Shown: one piece after another, positions 9,144-18,847 of the stretch | Numbering within the stretch: position 1 is the stretch's first letter | Layout of the letters: every line of letters starts with the position of its first letter | NCBI GenBank assembly: GCA_027717595.1 | Contig: JALLOF010000016.1 | Span: forward strand, 1-42,131 | Origin: Nitrospinae bacterium AH_259_B05_G02_I21 | GTDB lineage: Bacteria; JADFOP01 | Reading direction: 5' to 3' | Length of the DNA: 42,131 nt | Position numbers and translations under genes: made by a program | The notes under the pieces: model-generated | Told to the model about the DNA's origin: nothing | The model's database searches: none | What the model saw: only the letters and a program-made list of their open reading frames with translations

Positions 9144-9680
9144 GTGTCGCGCGTTGGCCTGAGGCCCATCGAGGTTCCCGAGGGGGTGGAGGTCACCCTC
9201 GAGCCTGGGGGCGTCACCGTGAAGGGTCCCAAAGGGACGCTCCATCAGGCCATTCACCCCGATATGCGGATCGTGCGCGAAGACAGTGTGCTTAGAGTAG
9301 AGCGGCCTTCCGACGAGCGGACGCACCGGGCCCTCCACGGTCTGACCCGTACCCTCGTGGCGAACATGGTCGAGGGGGTGACGAAGGGGTTTGAGAAACA
9401 GCTCGAGATTCAGGGCATGGGCTACCGGGCCATGCTCCAGGGCAAGGACCTGACCCTCCATCTGGGCCACTCCTACCCGATTGAATACAAGACCCCAGAG
9501 GGTATTGAGTTCGAGGTCTCCGGACGCAATATCATTATCGTCCGGGGCATCGACAAGCAGCAGGTTGGTCAGGTGGCTGCGGAGATTCGGGCCTTTCGCA
9601 AGCCCGAGCCGTACAAGGGCAAGGGGGTCCGGTACGTGGGCGAGGTTGTGCGCCGGAAGGTTGGCAAGACCGGCGTCTAG
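9144..9680 (+). CDS. rplF: 50S ribosomal protein L6
   Basis: L6 lies near the factor-binding site. It is 178 residues from GTG 9144, chosen because GGGGGAGGAG lies just upstream and [16 protein letters not shown] is the normal N-terminus; the frame is open further upstream through rpsH. Two homologous domains are present, with KGPKGTL in the first and the signature [15 protein letters not shown] near the end. Confidence 0.97.
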   Translation: MSRVGLRPIEVPEGVEVTLEPGGVTVKGPKGTLHQAIHPDMRIVREDSVLRVERPSDERTHRALHGLTRTLVANMVEGVTKGFEKQLEIQGMGYRAMLQGKDLTLHLGHSYPIEYKTPEGIEFEVSGRNIIIVRGIDKQQVGQVAAEIRAFRKPEPYKGKGVRYVGEVVRRKVGKTGV

Positions 9681-9697
9681 TGAGGTGAGGAGAGGCG

Positions 9698-10072
9698 GTG
9701 GCGTACGATCGCGCGAAAGCCAAACGCAATGCCCGGCTCGCCCGAAGCCGGCGCGTGGGTAAGAAGGTGCGCGGCGCTCCCGAAAGGCCTCGGCTTAGCG
9801 TCTTTCGGAGCTCCAAGCACATCTACGCCCAGCTCGTCGACGACACGACCGGCAAAACCCTCGCGGCGGCCTCCACCAGGGGCAAGGCGTTCCGGACTGA
9901 CCAGACCTGGGGAGGCAACGTGTCGGCGGCAAAAATCGTAGGGCGCCTGATTGGAGAGAAGGCCATCGCCCAGGGCATCACGACCGTCGTTTTCGACCGC
10001 AACGGGTTTCTCTACCACGGCCGGGTCAAGGCCCTGGGCGAGGCGGCCCGCGAGGCGGGACTGACCTTCTAG
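9698..10072 (+). CDS. rplR: 50S ribosomal protein L18
   Basis: L18 brings 5S rRNA to the 50S subunit together with L5. It is 124 residues with a GTG start after TGAGGTGAGGAGAGGCG. Signatures are [20 protein letters not shown], the central [15 protein letters not shown] and the end [19 protein letters not shown]. Confidence 0.98.
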   Translation: MAYDRAKAKRNARLARSRRVGKKVRGAPERPRLSVFRSSKHIYAQLVDDTTGKTLAAASTRGKAFRTDQTWGGNVSAAKIVGRLIGEKAIAQGITTVVFDRNGFLYHGRVKALGEAAREAGLTF

Positions 10073-10088
10073 GGAGGCGTAGCCAGGT

Positions 10089-10592
10089 ATGGCACGCGAG
10101 CGCGAGGCCGAACAACCAGAACTGGTCGATAAGATTATCGACATCAACCGTGTGGCCAAGGTTGTCAAGGGTGGCCGCCGCTTTCGCTTCACCGCCCTCG
10201 TGGTCGTCGGCGACCAGGCAGGCCGGGTGGGCGTGGCGATGGGCAAGGCCAATGAGGTGCCCGAGGCCATCCGAAAAGGGATTGAAAAGGCCAAGAAGTC
10301 GCTCGAGGAGATTTCGCTAGACGGCGGGACCATCCCCCACGCCGTGATCGGTCGGTTCTCGGCGGGAAGGGTGCTGATGAAGCCGGCCTCCAAAGGGACG
10401 GGGGTGATTGCTGGCGGTCCCGTGCGTGCGGTCCTTGAGTGTCTGGGGGTGCGGGACATCTTGACCAAGAGCTTGGGCTCCAACAATCCCAACAACATGG
10501 CCAAGGCGACGTTGGAGGGTCTCCGGTCGCTGCGCAGCCCCGAAACCGTCGCCGCCGAACGGGGCATCCCCGTCGAGCGGCTACGCTCGTAG
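10089..10592 (+). CDS. rpsE: 30S ribosomal protein S5
   Basis: S5 acts in decoding accuracy and lies at the mRNA entry site. It is 167 residues. The dsRNA-binding-like N-terminal domain has [19 protein letters not shown] and [20 protein letters not shown]. The C-terminal part has [20 protein letters not shown] and [16 protein letters not shown]. It is typical. Confidence 0.98.
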   Translation: MAREREAEQPELVDKIIDINRVAKVVKGGRRFRFTALVVVGDQAGRVGVAMGKANEVPEAIRKGIEKAKKSLEEISLDGGTIPHAVIGRFSAGRVLMKPASKGTGVIAGGPVRAVLECLGVRDILTKSLGSNNPNNMAKATLEGLRSLRSPETVAAERGIPVERLRS

Positions 10593-10610
10593 CGCCGGGA
10601 GTCATGGGCT

Positions 10611-10799
10611 ATGTCGGAGAAGCGGCTCAAGATTACGTTGCGGAGAAGCCCCATCGGGCGGCCCGAGAAGCAAGAGAAAGTGCTTCGGGGCCTGGGGCTG
10701 AAGAAGCTCCACCAGACGGTCATCCGGCACGATACGCGTGAGATTCGCGGGATGGTCAACAAGGTCATTCACATGGTGGATGTGGAGGTCGTTGAGTGA
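10611..10799 (+). CDS. rpmD: 50S ribosomal protein L30
   Basis: L30 is a small 50S protein absent from some phyla. It is 62 residues: [20 protein letters not shown], then [25 protein letters not shown]. Its TGA stop shares one base with the ATG of rplO, so the two are probably coupled. Confidence 0.97.
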   Translation: MSEKRLKITLRRSPIGRPEKQEKVLRGLGLKKLHQTVIRHDTREIRGMVNKVIHMVDVEVVE

Positions 10800-11236
10800 T
10801 GCTGGGTCGCTTGAAACCGCCCGAAGGCGCCAGAAGGCCCCGACGGCGGGTCGGCCGGGGACCGGGCGGCGGCAAGGGCAAAACCTGCGGTCGCGGCACC
10901 AAGGGCCAGAAGGCCCGAAGCGGCGGTGGCATTCCGCCCTGGTTCGAGGGCGGCCAGATGCCGCTCCAGCGGCGGCTGCCCAAGCGTGGGTTCACCAGCC
11001 CTTTCAAGAAGCGCTACGCCCTGGTGCCCGTCGAGGCCCTGAATCGCTTCAACGACGGCGATGAGGTCACCCCGGAGCGTCTCGTGGAGGAACGGCTCAT
11101 CAAGAAGGTGCGAGACGGGGTGAAGATACTGGGCAACGGTGAGCTCACCAAGCGATTGGTCGTCCACGCCCACCACTTTACGAAGGCCGCGGAGGAAAAA
11201 ATCACCGCCGCCGGCGGCGAGGCCCTGAGAAGGTAA
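10799..11236 (+). CDS. rplO: 50S ribosomal protein L15
   Basis: L15 is a late-assembly 50S protein. It is 145 residues from ATG 10799; a GTG directly before (10796) is a weaker choice. The glycine-rich N-terminal tail reads [20 protein letters not shown], followed by [26 protein letters not shown]. It ends one nucleotide before secY. Confidence 0.97.
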   Translation: MLGRLKPPEGARRPRRRVGRGPGGGKGKTCGRGTKGQKARSGGGIPPWFEGGQMPLQRRLPKRGFTSPFKKRYALVPVEALNRFNDGDEVTPERLVEERLIKKVRDGVKILGNGELTKRLVVHAHHFTKAAEEKITAAGGEALRR

Positions 11237-11237
11237 C

Positions 11238-12542
11238 GTGCGCGATAGCTTTCAAAACATCTTTAAGATTCCTGAGCTGAGGAAGCGTCTGATCTTCACC
11301 TTCGCTTTGCTTACAGTCTACCGGATAGGTACGCATGTGCCTACCCCGGGGGTCGACGGGGCCTTGTTGGCCAGCTTCTTCGAGCAGCAGCAGGCCAACA
11401 TCCTCGCGTTCTTTGACATGTTCTCCGGCGGGGCGCTCAGCCGCTTCAGCGTCTTCGCCCTGGGGATTATGCCGTACATCAGCGCCTCCATTATTATCGA
11501 GCTGCTGACGGTGGTGGTCCCGCATTTAGAGCAGCTCAAGAAAGAGGGCGAGGCAGGCCGGAAAAGAATCACCCAGTACACCCGCTACGGCACGATCATG
11601 CTGTGCATTGTCCAGAGCTTCGGCATCTCCGTCGGGCTCGAGCAGTTCTCCGTGGCTGGGTCCGCCGTCGTGCCCAACCCTGGCTGGGGATTCCGCCTGA
11701 TGTCGATGATCACGCTTACAACGGGCACGGCCTTAATCATGTGGATCGGCGAGCAGATCACCGAGCGTGGGATCGGCAACGGCATCAGCCTCATCATCTT
11801 CGCCGGGATCGTAGCCAGACTGCCCTCCGCCGTCGCCAGCACTAGCACCATGGCCAGCGAGGGCATCCTCTCTCCCATGCTCATCGTGGCCCTCATCACC
11901 ATGATGTTAGCGGTCATAGGGATCATCGTCTTTTTCGAGTCGGGGCAGCGGCGCATCCCCATCCAGTACGCCAAGCGCGTAGTGGGCCGACGGATGTACG
12001 GTGGGGCCTCGACCCATCTGCCCCTGAAGGTCAATACCTCCGGGGTCATTCCGCCGATTTTCGCCTCCAGCGTCCTGCTCTTCCCGGCTTCCATCCTGCA
12101 GTTTTCCAACTCGCAGTGGCTCCAGTCCATCTCGGGCATTCTGGCCCCCGCCACCTGGTTTTACACCCTCGTGACGGTGGGTCTCATCTTTTTCTTTTGC
12201 TACTTTTACACGGCGATCATCTTCAACCCTGTTGAGGTGGCGGATAACTTCAAGAGGTACGGAGGGTTCGTGCCCGGCATTCGGCCCGGCAGGCGAACGG
12301 CCGAGCACATCGATCGGCTGCTCACCCGGTTGACATTCGCCGGTGCGATCTACCTTTCGGCCATCGTTATTCTGCCGGACTATATGCGGGCTTACCTGAA
12401 CGTACCGTTTTACTTCGGAGGCACGGGGTTGCTGATCGTCGTCGGGGTGGCGATGGACACGATATCGCAGGTCGAATCCCACCTGGTGATGCGCCACTAT
12501 GAGGGATTCATGCGCAAAGGCCGAGTGAAGGGCCGACGGTAA
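11238..12542 (+). CDS. secY: Preprotein translocase subunit SecY
   Basis: SecY is the channel of the Sec translocon in the inner membrane. It is 434 residues with ten predicted hydrophobic spans. It has a GTG start and opens with an amphipathic helix, RDSFQNIFKIPELRKRL. Family signatures are HVPTPGVD, the plug region FSGGALSRFSVFALGIMPYI, GIGNGISLIIFAGI, and the cytoplasmic loop RRIPIQYAKRVVGRRMYGG. It lies between L15 and adk as in many phyla. Confidence 0.98.
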   Translation: MRDSFQNIFKIPELRKRLIFTFALLTVYRIGTHVPTPGVDGALLASFFEQQQANILAFFDMFSGGALSRFSVFALGIMPYISASIIIELLTVVVPHLEQLKKEGEAGRKRITQYTRYGTIMLCIVQSFGISVGLEQFSVAGSAVVPNPGWGFRLMSMITLTTGTALIMWIGEQITERGIGNGISLIIFAGIVARLPSAVASTSTMASEGILSPMLIVALITMMLAVIGIIVFFESGQRRIPIQYAKRVVGRRMYGGASTHLPLKVNTSGVIPPIFASSVLLFPASILQFSNSQWLQSISGILAPATWFYTLVTVGLIFFFCYFYTAIIFNPVEVADNFKRYGGFVPGIRPGRRTAEHIDRLLTRLTFAGAIYLSAIVILPDYMRAYLNVPFYFGGTGLLIVVGVAMDTISQVESHLVMRHYEGFMRKGRVKGRR

Positions 12543-12569
12543 GGTGTATATCGGGAGTGACGTGAGCCG

Positions 12570-13220
12570 ATGAACCTGATTTTATTAGGACCGCCGGGGG
12601 CAGGCAAGGGCACTCAGGCGAAGCTCGTCGCGGAGCAATTCGGCATCCCGCAGATTTCCACCGGGGATATCCTCCGCCAGGCGGTCAAGGACGGGACGTC
12701 ATTGGGCCAGGAGGCCCAGGCCTACATGGAGCGCGGCGACCTCGTCCCCGATGCAGTGGTCATCGGCATCATCGAAGAAAGGCTCACCCAGCCCGATTGT
12801 CAGGCGGGCTACATCCTGGACGGCTTTCCGCGTACCGAGGTCCAGGCCAACGCGCTTGCCGAGACCTTGGGGAAGCGTGGCGGCACCATCGACCACGTGG
12901 TCAATATCGAGGTCTCAGACGAGGAGCTCATTCACCGTCTCACTGGCCGCAGAACGTGCAAGGAGTGCCAGGAGCCCTACAACGTGACCTTCAACCCCCC
13001 TCAGCGCGAAGGCGTGTGCGATAAGTGCGGTGGCGAGCTCATCCAGCGCAAGGACGACGACGAGGAGACCATCCGGGCGCGCCTGGGGGTCTACCGGGAG
13101 CAGACGGCCCCCCTGGTGGCCTACTACGAAAAGCAGGGGCTGCTTAGGACCGTCACCGGCGCCGGCGCAATCCGGGAGATTTTTGATGCCGTCTGCGGGG
13201 TCGTCGAAGGGCGGTCATGA
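12570..13220 (+). CDS. adk: Adenylate kinase, zinc-lid form
   Basis: Adenylate kinase converts ATP + AMP to 2 ADP. It is 216 residues, the long form. The P-loop is GPPGAGKGTQA (residues 7-17), followed by the AMP-binding region ISTGDILRQA and LDGFPRT. The LID domain carries two Cys pairs (CKEC and CDKC, about residues 131-154), the metal-binding variant. The ATG of map overlaps its stop by 4 nt (ATGA). Confidence 0.98.
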   Translation: MNLILLGPPGAGKGTQAKLVAEQFGIPQISTGDILRQAVKDGTSLGQEAQAYMERGDLVPDAVVIGIIEERLTQPDCQAGYILDGFPRTEVQANALAETLGKRGGTIDHVVNIEVSDEELIHRLTGRRTCKECQEPYNVTFNPPQREGVCDKCGGELIQRKDDDEETIRARLGVYREQTAPLVAYYEKQGLLRTVTGAGAIREIFDAVCGVVEGRS

Positions 13221-14005
13221 GTATCATCTATAAGTCGAAGGACGAGATCGAGAAGATTCGGGTCAGCTCGCAGCTGGTGGCCGAGACCCTCCAAAGGCTC
13301 GCCGATGCGATCAGGCCGGGGATGACGACACTCGAGCTGGACCGGATGGCCGAGGCCTACGTGGCGGAGCATGGGGCCGTGCCGGCGTTCAAGGGATACC
13401 GAGGCTTCCCGGCCAGCGTGTGCGTCTCGATTAACGAAGAGGTCGTCCACGGCATCCCCTCAGCCTCTCGACGGCTGGAGGAGGGCGACATCGTCAGCCT
13501 CGACTTCGGCGTCCTCAAGGACGGCTACTACGGCGATGCGGCCGTGACCGTGCCGGTCGGGAAGGTGAGCGAGGAGGCCAGGCGGCTGTTGCGTATCACG
13601 CGCGATAGCCTCTACCGTGGCATCGAGCAGGTGAAGGCGGACGCCCACCTGGGCGACGTCTCACACGTCATCCAGGACCACGCCGAAGGGGCGGGCTACT
13701 TTGTGGTCCGGGCGTTTGTGGGCCACGGGATCGGGTCCTCGCTGCACGAGGCGCCGCAGGTGCCCAACTTCGGCGCTCCGGGCCAGGGGCCCCGGTTGCG
13801 CCCGGGCATGGTCTTGGCCATCGAGCCGATGGTCAACGTAGGGACCCAGGACGTACGCGTTCTGGATGACGAGTGGACCGTGGTGACGGCCGACAGAAGC
13901 CTCTCGGCACACTTCGAGCACACCGTCGCGATTACGGACAACGGGACGGAAATTCTCACCCTGTTGGACGGGGGAGTCACCCCGGCGGGAGACGAAGGGT
14001 TGTGA
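13217..14005 (+). CDS. map: Methionine aminopeptidase type I
   Basis: This enzyme removes the initiator methionine from new proteins. It is 262 residues. The pita-bread fold metal ligands are visible: D in [17 protein letters not shown] (two Asp), H in [19 protein letters not shown] in AIEPMVN and E in FEHTVAIT. There is no N-terminal zinc or SH3 extension, so it is type Ia. It overlaps adk and infA by 4 nt on each side, so all three are probably coupled. Confidence 0.98.
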   Translation: MSIIYKSKDEIEKIRVSSQLVAETLQRLADAIRPGMTTLELDRMAEAYVAEHGAVPAFKGYRGFPASVCVSINEEVVHGIPSASRRLEEGDIVSLDFGVLKDGYYGDAAVTVPVGKVSEEARRLLRITRDSLYRGIEQVKADAHLGDVSHVIQDHAEGAGYFVVRAFVGHGIGSSLHEAPQVPNFGAPGQGPRLRPGMVLAIEPMVNVGTQDVRVLDDEWTVVTADRSLSAHFEHTVAITDNGTEILTLLDGGVTPAGDEGL

Positions 14006-14223
14006 GCCAAAAAGAGAAGGCCATCGAGGCGGAGGGGACGGTCGTCGAACCTCTGCCCAACGCCATGTTTCGGGTCGATCTGGACAACGGCCATCGGGTG
14101 CTGGCCCACATCTCCGGCAAGATGCGGAAGCACTATATTCGCATCCTGCCTGGGGACAGGGTTAAGGTTGAGTTGTCACCCTACGACCTCACTCGGGGCC
14201 GGATCACCTACAGGTATAAGTAG
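14002..14223 (+). CDS. infA: Translation initiation factor IF-1
   Basis: IF-1 binds the 30S A site during initiation. It is 73 residues from GTG 14002, chosen because it overlaps the map stop as GTGA and gives the normal N-terminus; the frame is open further upstream. The OB-fold signatures are [20 protein letters not shown] and [30 protein letters not shown]. Confidence 0.98.
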   Translation: MSQKEKAIEAEGTVVEPLPNAMFRVDLDNGHRVLAHISGKMRKHYIRILPGDRVKVELSPYDLTRGRITYRYK

Positions 14224-14253
14224 GGACCGCTCCAGGGCCTGGAGGGCAAGACG

Positions 14254-14367
14254 GTGAAGGTCAAAGCCTCAGTGAAACCGATTTGCCGCCAATGCAAGGT
14301 CATTAGGCGGGGAAAAGTCGTGCGGGTCATCTGTGAGAACCCGAAACACAAACAGCGGCAAGGCTGA
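14254..14367 (+). CDS. rpmJ: 50S ribosomal protein L36
   Basis: This is the smallest 50S protein, 37 residues from a GTG start. The zinc ligands are seen as C-x2-C (PICRQCK), then Cys and His in [13 protein letters not shown], so it is the zinc-binding form. It lies between infA (30 nt) and rpsM (23 nt), the usual place. GGAGGGCAAG precedes the start. Confidence 0.97.
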   Translation: MKVKASVKPICRQCKVIRRGKVVRVICENPKHKQRQG

Positions 14368-14390
14368 ACGCCGAAGGGGGAGGTGGTCCT

Positions 14391-14765
14391 GTGGCGCGTA
14401 TCGCCGGTGTTGACGTACCCAACAACAAGCGGATTGAGGTCGGGCTGACGTACATATACGGAATCGGGCGCTCCCAGAGCAAGAAGATTATCGCCCAGGC
14501 CGGCGTGAACCCTGAAACCCAGGCCAAGGACCTCACCGACGAGGAGACGACCCGGCTGCGAGACATCATCGCGAGCCAATATCACGTGGAGGGGGACTTG
14601 CGACGAGAGATTTCCATGAACATCAAGCGGCTCATGGACATCGGCTCGTACCGAGGGCTGCGCCACCGACGCGGCCTCCCCGTGCGGGGTCAGCGGACCT
14701 CCACCAACGCCCGCACGCGCAAGGGCCCCAAGCGCACCGTTGGGGCGAGGCGCAAGAAGGGATAG
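14391..14765 (+). CDS. rpsM: 30S ribosomal protein S13
   Basis: S13 sits in the 30S head and contacts P-site tRNA. It is 124 residues with a GTG start after GGGGGAGGTGG. It opens [25 protein letters not shown] and ends with the basic tail [27 protein letters not shown], as in the family. Confidence 0.98.
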   Translation: MARIAGVDVPNNKRIEVGLTYIYGIGRSQSKKIIAQAGVNPETQAKDLTDEETTRLRDIIASQYHVEGDLRREISMNIKRLMDIGSYRGLRHRRGLPVRGQRTSTNARTRKGPKRTVGARRKKG

Positions 14766-14777
14766 CGAGGTAAGGCC

Positions 14778-15173
14778 ATGGCGGAACCTAAACGCAAAGG
14801 CGGACGGAAGCGGCGCGAGAAGAAGATTATTCAGGAAGGAATCGCCCACATCAAGTCCACCTTTAACAATACCATCGTGACGATCAGCGACCCGAGTGGC
14901 AATGTGGTGTCTTGGGCCTCTGCCGGAACCCAGGGCTTCAAGGGTTCGAGGAAATCCACCCCCTTCGCCGCCCAGATGGCCGCAGAGGCGGCAGCCAAGA
15001 AGGCCATGGACCAGGGGATGAAAAAGATTAAGGTGTTCGTCAAAGGACCAGGCTCAGGTCGGGAAGCCGCCATTCGAAGCCTCCAGGCTCAGGGCCTGGA
15101 GGTGGAGTTCATCAAGGACGTCACCCCCATACCCCACAACGGGTGTCGGCCGCCCAAGCGGCGCCGGGTCTAA
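14778..15173 (+). CDS. rpsK: 30S ribosomal protein S11
   Basis: S11 lies on the 30S platform by the mRNA exit. It is 131 residues. Signatures are [30 protein letters not shown], the core [20 protein letters not shown] and the C-terminal [18 protein letters not shown]. Confidence 0.98.
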   Translation: MAEPKRKGGRKRREKKIIQEGIAHIKSTFNNTIVTISDPSGNVVSWASAGTQGFKGSRKSTPFAAQMAAEAAAKKAMDQGMKKIKVFVKGPGSGREAAIRSLQAQGLEVEFIKDVTPIPHNGCRPPKRRRV

Positions 15174-15196
15174 GGGCCAAGCGATACGGAGGAATT

Positions 15197-15823
15197 GTGG
15201 CGCGCTACATTGACAGTGTCTGCCGGCTTTGCCGGCGCGAGGGGCTGAAGCTCTTTCTCAAGGGGGAGCGTTGTTTGTCGGACAAGTGCTCGTTCGAGCG
15301 GCGAAGCTACCCACCGGGCCATCACGGCCAACGCATGCGCCGACCTACCGAGTACGGGCTCCAGCTTAGGGAGAAGCAGAAGGTCAAACGCATCTACGGC
15401 GTTCTGGAGAGCCAGTTTCGCAACTACTACCGCCGGGCCGCCCGCCAAAAGGGCATCACCGGCGACAACCTGCTTAGCTTCCTTGAGCGTAGGCTCGATA
15501 ACGTCGTCTACCGGCTGGGCTTCGCCCACTCTCGCAAGCAGGCCCGACAGCTTGTGCGCCACAACCACCTGCTGGTCAACGGGCGGAAGGTCAACATCCC
15601 CTCTTTTCTCGTCAAGCAGGGTGACGAGGTCGCTGTGAAGGAGAAGAGCCGGCGGCTCGAGGCGTTCACAACCGCCTTGGAGAGGGTCGAGGCCCGGGGA
15701 GTGCCGGCGTGGCTGGAGATCGACAAGAATCAGGCACGGGGGGTGGTTCTCAGCCTGCCCACCCGCGAGGACATTGACCAAGAGATTCGAGAGCAGCTCA
15801 TCGTCGAGCTATATTCCAAGTAG
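15197..15823 (+). CDS. rpsD: 30S ribosomal protein S4, zinc-binding form
   Basis: S4 starts 30S assembly and in E. coli represses the alpha operon. It is 208 residues from GTG 15197, chosen for GGAGGAATT upstream and the family N-terminus [15 protein letters not shown]. Four Cys near the N-terminus (CRLC, then C and C in ERCLSDKC) make the C+ form. The S4 RNA-binding domain reads [20 protein letters not shown]. It is followed by a 65-nt gap before rpoA, the longest in the second half of the operon; no clear promoter is seen in it. Confidence 0.98.
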   Translation: MARYIDSVCRLCRREGLKLFLKGERCLSDKCSFERRSYPPGHHGQRMRRPTEYGLQLREKQKVKRIYGVLESQFRNYYRRAARQKGITGDNLLSFLERRLDNVVYRLGFAHSRKQARQLVRHNHLLVNGRKVNIPSFLVKQGDEVAVKEKSRRLEAFTTALERVEARGVPAWLEIDKNQARGVVLSLPTREDIDQEIREQLIVELYSK

Positions 15824-15888
15824 CAAGATGGTGGCCATAGAGACGCTGTTGGGGCGGCTCTGGTCGGTCACCGGGAGGCGGTAGACCC

Positions 15889-16917
15889 ATGATAAAGAAT
15901 TTCTGGCAAGGGTTTCAGCGGCCCAAGCGCTTGGAGGCTGACCGGGGAACCCTCACTCCAAACTACGGACAGTTCGTGGCTGAGCCCTTTGAGCGGGGGT
16001 TCGGTACTACCATCGGCAACTCCCTGCGGCGCGCGCTCCTCTCTTCGATCCAGGGTGCGGCCGTCACCGCGGTGAAGATCGACGAGGTGTTTCACGAATT
16101 CTCCACCATTCCCGGCGTCTTGGAGGACACGACCGACATTATCCTCAACCTCAAGAGTCTGAAGGTCAGGCTCCACGGAGATGAGCCCCGAACCATCGTG
16201 ATCGACGCCAAGGGGGAGGGTAAGGTTACGGCCAAGGATATCGAGACCGGCGGCCACGTGGAGGTGCTCAACCCCGATCTCCATATCGCCACCCTCAACA
16301 AAGACGGTCGGCTTTATATCGAGATGACGGTCAAGCTGGGTCGGGGCTACGTGCCGGCAGAACGAAACTTCGATGAGGACCACGACCCCATGGTCATCCC
16401 CATTGATGCCATCTTCTCGCCGGTCATCAAGGCCAACTTCAACGTAGAGAAGACCCGCGTCGGGCACGCCACGGACTACGACAAGCTCCTCTTGGACGTG
16501 GAGACGGACGGGTCGATTACGCCTGAGGACGCCATCGCCCAGGCAGCGAAGGTTCTGAAGGACCACTTCCAGATCTTCATCAACTTCGAGGAGGGGCCCG
16601 AAGAAGTGGTCACCCATGTCGATGAAGAGCGCTACCGCTTGCTGACGAACCTGCGCAAGAGCGTCGAGGAGCTGGAGCTGTCGGTTCGCTCCGCCAACTG
16701 CTTGAAGAACGCCGATATCAAGTCCATCGCCGAGCTCGTCCAGAAGACCGACGCCGAGATGCTAAAGACGCGAAACTTCGGGCGCAAGTCCCTAAATGAG
16801 ATTAAGGAAATTCTCACCGAGATGGGGCTATCGCTCGGGATGAACCTCGAGGAGCTGAACATTGACCTCGAGGCCGAGGAGTTGGTGCCGATGGCCCCGG
16901 CGGCTGACGAAGACTGA
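15889..16917 (+). CDS. rpoA: RNA polymerase alpha subunit
   Basis: The alpha dimer nucleates RNA polymerase assembly, and its C-terminal domain contacts UP elements and activators. It is 342 residues. The N-terminal domain has [25 protein letters not shown]. The C-terminal domain (about 245-325) has [20 protein letters not shown] and [25 protein letters not shown]. Length and order are normal. Confidence 0.98.
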   Translation: MIKNFWQGFQRPKRLEADRGTLTPNYGQFVAEPFERGFGTTIGNSLRRALLSSIQGAAVTAVKIDEVFHEFSTIPGVLEDTTDIILNLKSLKVRLHGDEPRTIVIDAKGEGKVTAKDIETGGHVEVLNPDLHIATLNKDGRLYIEMTVKLGRGYVPAERNFDEDHDPMVIPIDAIFSPVIKANFNVEKTRVGHATDYDKLLLDVETDGSITPEDAIAQAAKVLKDHFQIFINFEEGPEEVVTHVDEERYRLLTNLRKSVEELELSVRSANCLKNADIKSIAELVQKTDAEMLKTRNFGRKSLNEIKEILTEMGLSLGMNLEELNIDLEAEELVPMAPAADED

Positions 16918-16927
16918 GGTCCGGACC

Positions 16928-17422
16928 ATGCGACACCTAAAGGCCGGCCGAAAGCTGAATCGCACGAGCGCCCACCGCAAGGCCCTCATGCGCAACCTCG
17001 CCACCGAGCTCCTCATGCGCGAGCGGATTCAGACGACCATCGCCAAGGCAAAGGAGCTGAGGCCCGTGGCCGAGCGGCTCATTACGCTCGGCAAGCGGGG
17101 TACACTCCACGCCCGGCGCCAGGCCCTCCGGGTGGTCAAGACCAAGGCGGCCATGGCCAACCTCTTCGGTCCCCTCGCCGAGCGCTACGCCGAGCGCCCC
17201 GGCGGGTACACGCGGATCGTCCGTATCGGCCCCCGACTGGGGGACAACGCCGAGGTGGCGGTCATCGAACTCGTCGACTCACCGGTCACGCCCCGCGTGG
17301 CCGAGCAGCCCAGCGCCGGTGAGAAGGTCAAGAAGCGGCTGGCGGGCCTGGGCAAGAAAAAAGAACCGGCGAGCCCCGAAGCGAAGCCACGGCGGCGGGG
17401 CAAGAAGCAATCCAAGTCGTAA
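16928..17422 (+). CDS. rplQ: 50S ribosomal protein L17 with basic tail
   Basis: L17 lies at the exit-tunnel rim. It is 164 residues from ATG 16928 ([20 protein letters not shown]); the frame is open upstream through rpoA but that part is not L17. The canonical domain ends near residue 120 ([12 protein letters not shown]). The remaining roughly 45 residues are rich in Lys, Arg, Pro and Ala, probably a disordered rRNA-contacting tail. It is the last gene of the ribosomal run; no T-rich terminator hairpin follows, so read-through into the next genes is possible. Confidence 0.96.
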   Translation: MRHLKAGRKLNRTSAHRKALMRNLATELLMRERIQTTIAKAKELRPVAERLITLGKRGTLHARRQALRVVKTKAAMANLFGPLAERYAERPGGYTRIVRIGPRLGDNAEVAVIELVDSPVTPRVAEQPSAGEKVKKRLAGLGKKKEPASPEAKPRRRGKKQSKS

Positions 17423-17468
17423 GCAACCGGCACCTAAGGAAGTGTAGTCCCCCTGGAGGGAAGGTCCA

Positions 17469-17879
17469 ATGACCGGACCGCCTCCCAAGCGCGACCCGGC
17501 CGAGGCGGCCCGCTGCTGGGTCTGCGGCCCCGAGAATTCCCAGGGCCTGCGCATCCCACTGACGGTGGATGGTGAGGTCCTCCGCACCACCTTTACTCCT
17601 CAACCCCATCATCAGGGCTATGACGGCATCACCCACGGCGGCATCATTAGCGCCGTCCTCGATGACCTCATGGCGAACTGTTTCTACCAGCGAGGGGAGA
17701 CGGCCTATACCGTGAAGATTGAGGTGCGCTTCAAGCAGTTTTGTCCGACGGGCAAGCCGCTCCACGTCGAAGCGTGGGTCGTCAACCGGCGGGGCCGCTT
17801 TGCCACGACCGAGGCCGTCGCCCGGCTGGACGACGGAACCCTGGTGGCCGAGGCCTCAGGCACGTTCTCAGTCAGTTAG
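17469..17879 (+). CDS. PaaI-family hotdog-fold thioesterase
   Basis: This is a predicted acyl-CoA thioesterase. It is 136 residues. The N-terminal CWVCGPENSQGLRIPL motif and the hotdog helix GYDGITHGGIISAVLDDLMA are seen in proteins of the 4HBT/PaaI group. The Asp in VLDDLM and the HGG turn are the usual active-site region. The GGAGGGAAGG site precedes the ATG. It lies 46 nt after rplQ on the same strand and may be partly transcribed with it. The substrate is unknown. Confidence 0.85.
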   Translation: MTGPPPKRDPAEAARCWVCGPENSQGLRIPLTVDGEVLRTTFTPQPHHQGYDGITHGGIISAVLDDLMANCFYQRGETAYTVKIEVRFKQFCPTGKPLHVEAWVVNRRGRFATTEAVARLDDGTLVAEASGTFSVS

Positions 17880-17902
17880 GCCCTTCCGCAGGAGGCTAAG
17901 CG

Positions 17903-18847
17903 ATGCCGTGGATTGCCGAGTTGGTTGAAGGCCAGCAGGTCGTCGACTTCTTCCTTGTCCAGGACAAACAGGTCCGGCTCAAGCGCTCGGGGGAGGAGTA
18001 TCTCTCCATAGCCCTGCAGGACCGCACAGGCGTCGTCAATGCCGTCTGTTGGGATGATGTGGCGACACACAAAGGAGCCTTCTCGGTGGGGGACGTCGTC
18101 AAGGTCGAAGCGACGGTGGGCACATATAACGAGGAGCTTCAGCTCACCGTGCGTCGGCTCCGACCCGTCGAGGAGCGCGATCAGGCCGAAGGCCTCGACC
18201 CGTCGCGATTCTTTCCCGCAACGGACCAAGACGTGGAGGCGATGTGGCAAGAGCTCATGGGGTGCATCGCTGAGGTTGAGCACCCGGCGCTGCGCGCACT
18301 GCTGGAGCGCCTGTGTACCCAGCATGCCGAGGCCTTCAAGACCTACCCCGGGGCGATGGAGATCCACCACCCCGTCTTGGGCGGCTTTCTCGAGCACACA
18401 CTCTCGGTCGTCGAGAGCTGCCTCTACTTCGCCGGCCACTACTCCGGCCTCCTCGACCGCGATCTGCTGTTAGCAGGGGCCGTCTGCCACGACATCGGCA
18501 AGCTCCAGGAGTTGACCGTCCGGCCGACGTTCGGCTACACCGAGGCGGGACACCTCATCGGCCACGTCCTTCTCGGGCGAGACATGGTCCGCGATGTCGC
18601 CCGCACGATAGATGGCTTTCCAGAGGAGCTGCTCCTGAAGCTCGAGCACCTCATCGTCAGCCACCAGGGAGAGCTGGAGTTCGGCTCTCCCAAGGTCCCC
18701 ATGACCCTCGAGGCCTTGGTCCTCCATTTCGTCGATAACCTCGACGCCAAAATCGACATCATGCAGCGCCACCTCGCAGGGGATACCTCCGAGGGGCACG
18801 TCACCACATGGCACAGAGTTCTAGGCCGCCGGCTCTACAAGCGATGA
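17903..18847 (+). CDS. OB-fold plus HD-domain 3'-5' exoribonuclease (YhaM type)
   Basis: The protein is 314 residues. Residues 1 to about 88 look like an OB-fold nucleic-acid-binding domain (LSIALQDRTGVVNAVCWDD, GDVVKVEATVGTYNEELQL). The HD domain follows, with HHPVLGGFLEHTLSVVE (His about 165) and the metal-binding pair in VCHDIGKLQEL (His196, Asp197). This is the architecture of the YhaM/CBF1 exoribonucleases, which degrade RNA or ssDNA from the 3' end. Its TGA overlaps the next gene's ATG (ATGA), so the pair is coupled. Confidence 0.85.
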   Translation: MPWIAELVEGQQVVDFFLVQDKQVRLKRSGEEYLSIALQDRTGVVNAVCWDDVATHKGAFSVGDVVKVEATVGTYNEELQLTVRRLRPVEERDQAEGLDPSRFFPATDQDVEAMWQELMGCIAEVEHPALRALLERLCTQHAEAFKTYPGAMEIHHPVLGGFLEHTLSVVESCLYFAGHYSGLLDRDLLLAGAVCHDIGKLQELTVRPTFGYTEAGHLIGHVLLGRDMVRDVARTIDGFPEELLLKLEHLIVSHQGELEFGSPKVPMTLEALVLHFVDNLDAKIDIMQRHLAGDTSEGHVTTWHRVLGRRLYKR